From positions 2,728,001 through 2,792,000 of the forward strand of contig NZ_SJJZ01000001.1 of assembly GCF_004331345.1 (NCBI RefSeq): a DNA stretch of 64,000 bases. The letters run 5' to 3'. Of this stretch, positions 58,618-64,000 are shown piece after piece (position 1 is the stretch's first letter; every line of letters starts with the position of its first letter). Below the pieces are notes generated by a model, which worked only from the letters and a program-made list of their open reading frames with translations, searched no databases and was not told the origin of the DNA. The position numbers were made by a program, and so were the translations under genes. Origin of the DNA: Kribbella soli. Its GTDB lineage: Bacteria; Actinomycetota; Actinomycetes; Propionibacteriales; Kribbellaceae.

Positions 58618-59829
58618 TTAGTTTTGCACCCGGCTGGGAACGTTCTTCAGCAGCAGCGCGAGCACCAGCGTCACGAGGAACAATGCTCCAGCCTCGGCCG
58701 CCACCCCAGCCCACTCGGCGCGGCTCCACGCCGTACCCGCGAGGCCTCCGAACACCGAGGAACCCAGGTAGAACGAGAAGAGGTACATGCTCGACGCCTG
58801 CCCGGTCCCGACCCCGCTTGCATGCGCCCGGGCCGGTACCCAGCCGCTGGCCACCCCGTGCACCGCGAAGAAGCCCGCGGTCATCACAGCCAGCCCGAGC
58901 ACGATCAGCGGCAGCGGAGCCGCCAGCGTGATCGCCACACCGGCCAGCGTGATCAGACACCCGATCGGAACCACGGCCCGCCGCCCGTACCGATCCGCGA
59001 GCGTCCCAGCCGTCGCCGACCCGGCTGACCCGAGGAGATAGACACAGAAGACCAGTCCGGCCGCGCCGGCACTCAGCTCGTACGGCGAACCGGACAGCCG
59101 GAAGACCGCCCCGTTGTAGACAGCCACGAATGCGCCCACCGCTGTCGCACCGATCCCGTACAGCGCGAGCAGCGCCGGGTCTCGCAGTACGCGGAACAGG
59201 TCGTGTGGTCGCGCGGCGCTTGGGTGGAAGTTCCGCGACGCAGGCAGCAACAGCCAGACGACAGCCGCGCACAGTACGCCGACCACGGCGATCCCGCCGG
59301 TCGCGAACCGCCACCCGCCGACGTCCGACAACCCGCCTGCGATGAGGCGTCCCGCCATACCGCCAACCGCCGTACCCGCGATGTAGAGGCCGCTGGCGCG
59401 CGCGTGGCTGTCCTGGTGCACCTCCTCGCGCAGGTACGCCATAGCGACCGCAGGCAGCCCGGCCATCGCGATTCCTTGCAGACCGCGCAACGCGAGCAGC
59501 AGGTGCCACGTCGGCGCGAACGCACTGAGCAGGGCGAACACCGACGTCGCAGCGACCGACCAGCGCATCAGATTGGTCCGCCCGAGCACCTCGGACGCCG
59601 GACCGGCGATCAGCAACGCCAGACCGAGACCGAAGGTCGCGAACGACACGCTGAACGCACTCTGGCTGGGCGAGACGTGGAACGCGTCGACCAGTTGGGG
59701 CAGCAGCGGCTGCGTGCTGTACAGGAGAGCGAACGTCGCCAGCCCAGCCGCGAACAGTGCGACGGACAGCTTGCGGTACTCCGGGTCTCCGGGCAGGTAC
59801 CCGGTCTGGCGGGCGACGGACTGGTGCAT
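58618..59829 (-). CDS. MFS transporter, YnfM-like
   Basis: 403 residues, 12 membrane helices. FALLYSTQPLLPQLVDAFHV in helix 1, FGLGLALLIAGPASEVLGRT with motif A, and RASGLYIAGTAVGGMAGRLI match the YnfM/arabinose-polymer-exporter-like group often controlled by a LysR protein encoded next door. The divergent gene is indeed a LysR regulator, 71 bp away, with an inverted repeat between. Substrate unknown. Confidence 0.88.
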   Translation of the reverse strand: MHQSVARQTGYLPGDPEYRKLSVALFAAGLATFALLYSTQPLLPQLVDAFHVSPSQSAFSVSFATFGLGLALLIAGPASEVLGRTNLMRWSVAATSVFALLSAFAPTWHLLLALRGLQGIAMAGLPAVAMAYLREEVHQDSHARASGLYIAGTAVGGMAGRLIAGGLSDVGGWRFATGGIAVVGVLCAAVVWLLLPASRNFHPSAARPHDLFRVLRDPALLALYGIGATAVGAFVAVYNGAVFRLSGSPYELSAGAAGLVFCVYLLGSAGSATAGTLADRYGRRAVVPIGCLITLAGVAITLAAPLPLIVLGLAVMTAGFFAVHGVASGWVPARAHASGVGTGQASSMYLFSFYLGSSVFGGLAGTAWSRAEWAGVAAEAGALFLVTLVLALLLKNVPSRVQN

Positions 59830-59868
59830 GTCTTCGACGGTCGCACGGCTGGAGCGATACGTAAAATG

Positions 59869-59888
59869 TCGATCTCGGCAGAAATCGA
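59869..59888. promoter_or_regulatory. LysR-type operator in the MFS/LysR intergenic region
   Basis: TCGAT (59869-59873) and ATCGA (59884-59888) are perfect inverted half-sites 10 bp apart. The repeat fits the T-N11-A rule of LysR sites and lies 13 bp before the lysR start, where it could serve both autoregulation and MFS control. Confidence 0.5.
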
Positions 59889-59900
59889 TACGCTTCTCGC

Positions 59901-60788
59901 ATGCATGTCGAGGATCTGCGGTGGTTCGTCGTACTTGCGGAGACCGAGCACCTCACCGAGGCGGCCGTCGCGCTGGGGACGAGTCAGCCGAATCTGTCCC
60001 GCTCGCTGCAGCGGGTCGAGCGGGCGTTCGGGGTGCCGTTGTTCGAGCGGGAGCGTCGCGGCGTACGGCTGAATCCGTACGGACGGCTGGTGCTGGATGC
60101 GGCGCGGGCAGCGACGACGGCGGTGGATACGGCGAAGCGGCGGATCGACGCGTTACTCGACCCCGAGTCCGGCACGGTGCGGCTCGCGTTCCTGCACTCG
60201 GTCGCGACCAGCCTGATGCCGGACCTGCTGAAGGCGTTCCGGGCGGTGGCGCCGAACATCGGGTTCGCGCTGCGGCAGGAGCCCGCGCACGACATCGTCC
60301 AGGACCTGGAGAGCGGTGAGGCCGAGATCGCGATCATTGCGCCCCGGCCGGATCCCGCACGCTTCGGCTGGCACCTGCTCGAGCGGCAGCGGCTGTATCT
60401 GCACGTGCCGCCCGGGCATGCGCTGGCCTCTCGGCGCCGGGTCGAGTTGGAGGCGGCCCGGGACGAGGCGTTCGTCGGTCTGCAGCCCGGGTTCGGCTTC
60501 CGGCGGGTGACAGACCGCCTGTGTCAGGAGGCGGGGTTCAGCCCCCGGCTGGCGTTCGAGGCGACCGACCTCGCGACGATTGACAGCCTGGTCGGCGCCG
60601 GCCTCGGTGTGGCGATCCTGCCGGCCGGCGCGGTTCGCGGGAACGACAGCGGCGCTGTGTCCGTTCCGTTGGCCGGTGTGCGGGCCCGGCGGGAGATCGG
60701 TATGGCGTGGCGGCTGAGCCTGCCGCTGACGCCCGCGGCCGAGCGGTTCCGGACGTTCGTCCGATCGCGCCCAGTGACGACAAGCTGA
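59901..60788 (+). CDS. LysR-family transcriptional regulator
   Basis: 295 residues. N-terminal winged helix: MHVEDLRWFVVLAETEHLTE, AAVALGTSQPNLSRSLQRVE, RAFGVPLFERERRGVRLNPY. The remainder is a periplasmic-binding-like effector domain (VRLAFLHSVATSLMPDLLKA, IAIIAPRPDP, GLGVAILPAG). Divergent from the YnfM-type transporter, which it probably controls through the TCGAT-N10-ATCGA site. The effector is unknown. Confidence 0.93.
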   Translation: MHVEDLRWFVVLAETEHLTEAAVALGTSQPNLSRSLQRVERAFGVPLFERERRGVRLNPYGRLVLDAARAATTAVDTAKRRIDALLDPESGTVRLAFLHSVATSLMPDLLKAFRAVAPNIGFALRQEPAHDIVQDLESGEAEIAIIAPRPDPARFGWHLLERQRLYLHVPPGHALASRRRVELEAARDEAFVGLQPGFGFRRVTDRLCQEAGFSPRLAFEATDLATIDSLVGAGLGVAILPAGAVRGNDSGAVSVPLAGVRARREIGMAWRLSLPLTPAAERFRTFVRSRPVTTS

Positions 60789-60876
60789 CTGTATTAGCGC
60801 TGACTTCCGTAGCGTTCGTCCCAATTTCACGGTGTCGACTTGCACAGAGAGGGCTTTCCCCCGCACCCTTGCGTGC

Positions 60877-61659
60877 GTGAGGAAGCGTCTGGGTTCGTTC
60901 CGGCCGAGTCGCCGGCTGCTCTTCGCGGCCGGGACTGCGGCTGCTGCGTCGACGGTCGCCGCCACCGCGGCGGAGGCGGTCCCAGGTTCCCCGGAGGCTA
61001 CCCTCGACACCGCGGGCGGACTGCTGTCCCTCGGCGCCTACGGCTCGGGCGTGCTCGGTGCCTGGGAGCGCCAGGCGCGGGCGATCTCGAACGAGGGCCA
61101 GATCCGCAGGACCCGCGAGACCGACGGCGTCTTCATGTTCGGCGACAGCATCGGCGTCCAGGACGGACCGGCGCTCGCCAGGCAACTGACCCAGCTCGGG
61201 ATCAGCATCGCCGTCCACAACTGGGCCGGGCGGCCGGTGACCCCCGCGGTCGACGCGCTCGACCTCTGGGCGCAGCAGTACGGCCTGCCGCACCGGATCC
61301 TGATGTCGGTCGGGTCCAACGACATCTTCACGCCGCCGGCCGTCGAGGCCCAGGTCGATCGGACCATGAGGATCGTCGGCGACGAGCGGATCGTCTACTG
61401 GGTCAACGTGCAGGCGGCCCGCACCGCGCACGGCCCCGACATCAAGGTCTCGGACCAGCGCAACAGCGCCTGGATCAACCTGCAGCTCGCCGACGCCCAG
61501 CGTCGCTACGACAACCTGCGGATCGTGCACTGGGCCGAGCATCTGGCCTCCAGCCCCAACCGCCTGGCCCGTCTGCTCCGCGACGGCCTGCACCCGTCGG
61601 TCCCGCTCGGGCAGAACGCCCGCAACGGCCTGATCATCGAAGCGATCAAGGCCGGCTGA
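60877..61659 (+). CDS. Secreted SGNH/GDSL-type hydrolase
   Basis: About 260 residues from a GTG at 60877; a GTG at 60832 in frame would add 15. The N terminus RPSRRLLFAAGTAAAASTVA is an export signal, with two Arg hinting at Tat. SGNH blocks: FMFGDSIGVQD (block I with the Ser nucleophile), HNWAGRPVTP (block II Gly), ILMSVGSNDIFTP (block III Gly-x-Asn-Asp) and DGLHPSVPLGQNARNG (block V with Asp-x-x-His). All catalytic residues are present. Likely an acyl-ester hydrolase acting on wall or environmental polysaccharide. No clear ribosome binding site. A hairpin directly after the stop is shared with the convergent chitinase. Confidence 0.82.
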   Translation: MRKRLGSFRPSRRLLFAAGTAAAASTVAATAAEAVPGSPEATLDTAGGLLSLGAYGSGVLGAWERQARAISNEGQIRRTRETDGVFMFGDSIGVQDGPALARQLTQLGISIAVHNWAGRPVTPAVDALDLWAQQYGLPHRILMSVGSNDIFTPPAVEAQVDRTMRIVGDERIVYWVNVQAARTAHGPDIKVSDQRNSAWINLQLADAQRRYDNLRIVHWAEHLASSPNRLARLLRDGLHPSVPLGQNARNGLIIEAIKAG

Positions 61660-61679
61660 GTGCGGCTCTGACGCCGCAC
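61660..61679. terminator. Bidirectional terminator hairpin
   Basis: GTGCGGC (61660-61666) and GCCGCAC (61673-61679) pair perfectly with a 6-nt loop between the ends of the SGNH hydrolase gene and the convergent chitinase gene. Confidence 0.65.
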
Positions 61680-61695
61680 CCAGCCGTCCCCTTTC

Positions 61696-63237
61696 TCAGA
61701 AGCCCGCGGTGATGCGGGTGAAGTCCCAGTCGGCCTGGGCGATGCCACTGCAGTTGGACACCACGCCGCCGCCGGCGCAGCCGCGGTCACGGTTGACCGA
61801 CCAGAACGCCAGCCGGCTGAGCCCGTTGCTCTTCGCCCAGTTGGTGATGTTCTGCCAGGTCGCGGTCGTGGTCATCTCCTGCTGGTCGGACAGACCGTTC
61901 ATGCCGGAGATGCCCTGGTGCGCGTACGCCTCCGTGGTGGACCAGCCGAAGGTGGCCTTCAGCTTGTTGTTCAGGCCCTGGGACGCGCCGACCGTGTCGT
62001 TGTAGATGTTCGAGCTGCCGAAGTCGAACGGCATCAGCGTGAACACGTCGATGTTCGCGCCGAGTTCCTTCGACCGGTCGATCAGCCGGTTGCCGTAGTA
62101 CGTCGGACCGGTCGTCGACGTACCGAAGGTCAGGATCGTCTGGATGCCGGGGTTGTTCTGCTTGACGATCTTCAGCGCGTTCAGGATCCGGTCCTGCACG
62201 GCCTCGTTCTCGAACTCGTCGGAGTTCTCGATGTCGATGTCGATCGCCTTGAGGCCGTAGGCGTTGATGACCTGCTGGTACGCGCCGGCCAGCGCCTCGG
62301 GCGTGCTGCAGTTCGGGCCGAGCTTGTTGCCGCTCCAGCCGCCGATCGACGGCACGATGTCGCCGCCGGCCGCACGGATCTGGGCGATCGCGTTGGCGTC
62401 CGCACTGCCCTGCAGCGGGCGGCTGCCGTCCCAGGCCGGGTTGCAGCCACCGGAGGACAGGATGAAGGCCATGGTGAACCACTTGATACCGGTCGCGTTC
62501 ATCACGGTCGCCGGGTTCGGCGGGTCGCCCCAGCCCATGTAGAGGTACGGCGCGGCCTGCTTGGTGCCCGTGTTCCCGCCACCGGTGCCGGTCTTGACGG
62601 AGATGGTGCTGCTCTTCGCACCCTCACCGGCGCTGTTCGACGCACTCACCTGGTAGCTGTACGTCGTGTTCGCGGCCAGTCCGGAGTCCGCGTACGACGT
62701 ACCGGTCGGGCTGCCGACCTTCGCACCGTTCCGGTAGACGTTGTAGCTGGTCGCACCCGACGCGGCCGACCACGTGAGGCTCACCGACGACGCGGACGAC
62801 GTACCGGTGAGGCCTGTGGGTGCACCGGGGACGGTGCCGCCACCGCCACCTGAGCACGAGCCGCCGTTCAAGCGGCACGCGGCGAGGCCGGGGAAGTTAC
62901 CCGGGCTGCCGTTGAAGCCGAACGTGACAGTCGCGCCAGGAGCCAGCGGACCGGCCCAGCTCGGCGGCGTGAAGGTGTGCGTCTGTCCGCTGCCGGTGTG
63001 GACGGCGTCCCAGGTGGAGCTGACGGTGTAGCCGGACGGGAAGTCCAGCGCGACCGACCAGGTGCTGAGAGAGCTGGTGGTGCCGTTGGTGACGGTCACC
63101 TTGCCCTCGAAGCCGCTGCCCCAGTCGGACACTTTGGTGAAGCTGGCAGTGACACCTGCCGCGCTGGCTGCCTGGGCAGTCAGCAGGGCGACAACCACGG
63201 CCGTGATGGCCGCGAGCGCTAAGGAGATGCGTTTCAT
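61696..63237 (-). CDS. Secreted GH18 chitinase with CBM2 and FN3 modules
   Basis: 513 residues. Signal peptide 1-about 27. CBM2 cellulose/chitin-binding domain about 28-130 (GVTASFTKVSDWGSGFEGKV, FPSGYTVSSTWDAVHTGSG, FGFNGSPGNFPGLAACRLNG), a Gly-rich linker, FN3 about 137-220, then a GH18 barrel from about 230 (PYLYMGWGDPPNPATVMN onward). The catalytic motif reads LKAIDIDIEN: the acid Glu337 and two Asp are kept, but the first Asp of DxxDxDxE is replaced, as in the ChiC-like plant-type subfamily. GWSGNKLGPNCSTPEALAGA is also typical. GGAGC precedes the ATG. It is 28 bp downstream of another chitinase gene, so both belong to one transcript. Confidence 0.92.
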   Translation of the reverse strand: MKRISLALAAITAVVVALLTAQAASAAGVTASFTKVSDWGSGFEGKVTVTNGTTSSLSTWSVALDFPSGYTVSSTWDAVHTGSGQTHTFTPPSWAGPLAPGATVTFGFNGSPGNFPGLAACRLNGGSCSGGGGGTVPGAPTGLTGTSSASSVSLTWSAASGATSYNVYRNGAKVGSPTGTSYADSGLAANTTYSYQVSASNSAGEGAKSSTISVKTGTGGGNTGTKQAAPYLYMGWGDPPNPATVMNATGIKWFTMAFILSSGGCNPAWDGSRPLQGSADANAIAQIRAAGGDIVPSIGGWSGNKLGPNCSTPEALAGAYQQVINAYGLKAIDIDIENSDEFENEAVQDRILNALKIVKQNNPGIQTILTFGTSTTGPTYYGNRLIDRSKELGANIDVFTLMPFDFGSSNIYNDTVGASQGLNNKLKATFGWSTTEAYAHQGISGMNGLSDQQEMTTTATWQNITNWAKSNGLSRLAFWSVNRDRGCAGGGVVSNCSGIAQADWDFTRITAGF

Positions 63238-63265
63238 GATGCTCCGATCAGTGGGCGGTACGTGA

Positions 63266-64000
63266 TCAGACCCGGCCCCAGAGTGCGGGGACGTTCGGCG
63301 GCTCCCAGCCGACCAGGGACGTGTGGCCCTGGATGCACTTGTAGGTGACGCCGTCGTAGCTCACGAGCGCACCGGTCGCGTACGTCGTGTTCGGGGCCCA
63401 CGGGGTGGCCGTGCCGGGCGGGGTGGTCGGCGGCGTCGTCGGGGGAGTCGTGGGCGGTGTGGTGGGCGGTGTGGTCGGCGGCGTCGTGGGAGGCGTCGTC
63501 GGCGGAGTGGTAGGTGGTGTGGTGGGTGGTCCGCTGCAGCCGGCCGTGTCGGCGTTGACGGAGTCGACCACGTTGTTGAAGAGGGTGACACCAGGGTCCA
63601 GCGCCTCGAGCGAATACATCATCGCGCCGGCCAGCCCGTTGCAGTGCTGGTAGTCGGCCTTCGCCTTGATCGACTGGGCGTTGTCACCGGACCAGAACGT
63701 GCCGTTGCTGTAGAACCAGGACGACTTGGTGGTGTCGTCGAAGTACGTGGCGGACGGGTTGTCCACGAAGCCGGTGAGCTCCTTGTAGAACGAGACACCC
63801 GGCACGTTGCCGCTCAGCGCGTGCCCGTCGGCCGGTCCGGTCGCGGTCTGGTACTTACCGTTGTCGGTGGCCGGGACACCCTTCCATCCCCTGTAGTAGA
63901 AGGGGTATCCGATGGTCAGCTTGTTCGCCGGGAACCCGCCCGGGATGCCGTACGCCGAGTCGCCGGTGGTCCACGCCTTCACCGCGGAGTCGACCGAGTA
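63266..64000 (-). CDS. GH18 chitinase with PPTT linker and CBM5/12, 5' part outside window
   Basis: The frame is open from the right edge to a stop at 63266, about 245 codons. The first part is the end of a GH18 barrel: GIPGGFPANKLTIGYPFYYR, GTFWSGDNAQSIKAKADYQH, and NGLAGAMMYSLEALDPG, the last corresponding to the terminal barrel strand. A linker of nine or more PPTT repeats follows, then a 45-residue chitin-binding module (TPWAPNTTYATGALVSYDGV, TYKCIQGHTSLVGWEPPNVP, ALW) of CBM5/12 type. Secreted chitinase expected. The N terminus and active-site Glu lie outside the window. Confidence 0.88.
   Translation of the reverse strand, partial: YSVDSAVKAWTTGDSAYGIPGGFPANKLTIGYPFYYRGWKGVPATDNGKYQTATGPADGHALSGNVPGVSFYKELTGFVDNPSATYFDDTTKSSWFYSNGTFWSGDNAQSIKAKADYQHCNGLAGAMMYSLEALDPGVTLFNNVVDSVNADTAGCSGPPTTPPTTPPTTPPTTPPTTPPTTPPTTPPTTPPTTPPGTATPWAPNTTYATGALVSYDGVTYKCIQGHTSLVGWEPPNVPALWGRV
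63421..63530. repeat. 12-bp tandem repeat encoding the PPTT linker
   Basis: About nine units of a GGCGG(T/C)GT(G/C)GT(G/C)-like 12-mer within the chitinase gene, one per Pro-Pro-Thr-Thr. Codon wobble differs among units, so it is old enough to have drifted; copy number changes by slippage would stay in frame. Confidence 0.85.

Noticed and set aside
63421..63530. Regular short repeats resembling a CRISPR array
   Set aside because: 12-bp units without spacers, in frame, encoding a PPTT linker.

Overview
The window is very GC-rich, with dense genes, many GTG starts, 4-bp stop/start overlaps, and genes lacking a Shine-Dalgarno but with a -10-like hexamer 6-9 nt before the start. This is typical of an actinobacterium. 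Gene content (GlnR-type nitrogen control, a 6C small RNA next to a HAD phosphatase gene, secreted chitinases, an alpha-1,3-glucanase, nonulosonic-acid genes) fits a soil member of the Propionibacteriales such as Kribbella; the genus is an inference. No rRNA, tRNA, CRISPR array, insertion sequence or prophage was seen.

Layout. 1-14155 is mostly housekeeping and accessory: glutamine synthetase II with a GlnR-box-like site, a four-helix membrane protein, an MFS transporter, a diguanylate cyclase, a MarR regulator, a secreted beta-propeller, an ArsR-type regulator, a 5'-truncated gene remnant, a large multimodular GH87-like alpha-1,3-glucanase, an acetate/cation symporter operon and a methyltransferase. 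14203-35219 is a cell-surface glycan locus holding all six enzymes of CMP-pseudaminic acid synthesis: PseB and PseC (18571-19554, 17442-18581), PseH (34713-35219), PseG (19688-20710), PseI (33650-34699) and PseF (14203-14967). Between them lie two family-2 glycosyltransferases with long accessory tails, two copies of an uncharacterised gene pair (a GT-B-like protein plus a degenerate methyltransferase-like protein), a large polytopic membrane protein, a GNAT acetyltransferase and a nucleotidyltransferase-methyltransferase fusion.

35304-45174 continues with surface or secreted functions: a GHL10-type hydrolase, a second large membrane protein with a Pro/Thr-rich tail, an ACP / acyl-activating enzyme / SDR module that could supply an acyl group to the glycan, a BBE-type FAD oxidase, a DUF2786 protein and an RmlC-like epimerase. 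45155-55172 has a TetR/EmrB efflux pair with a clear operator, a double-GNAT protein, an esterase, ArgS preceded by a very Arg-rich short ORF (candidate attenuation leader), a GT2-TagF fusion, a degenerate Fic-like protein and a HAD-IB phosphatase. 55173-64000 carries the 6C RNA and a chitin region: a GH18 chitinase nearly fused to a LuxR regulator gene, then YbaK, an MFS/LysR divergent pair, an SGNH hydrolase, and two tandem GH18 genes, the last leaving the window.

How the parts work together: the central locus would make CMP-pseudaminic acid from UDP-GlcNAc and build it, with glycerol/ribitol-phosphate-type and sugar transferases, into a wall polymer, plausibly a teichulosonic acid as reported for several actinobacteria. 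No ABC exporter, Wzx or Wzy is visible, so export genes must lie elsewhere. The flanks are rich in secreted glucan- and chitin-degrading enzymes. The least explained parts are the duplicated gene pair, the large palindrome with G-rich tandem repeats at 30982-31362, and the Arg-rich ORF before argS.
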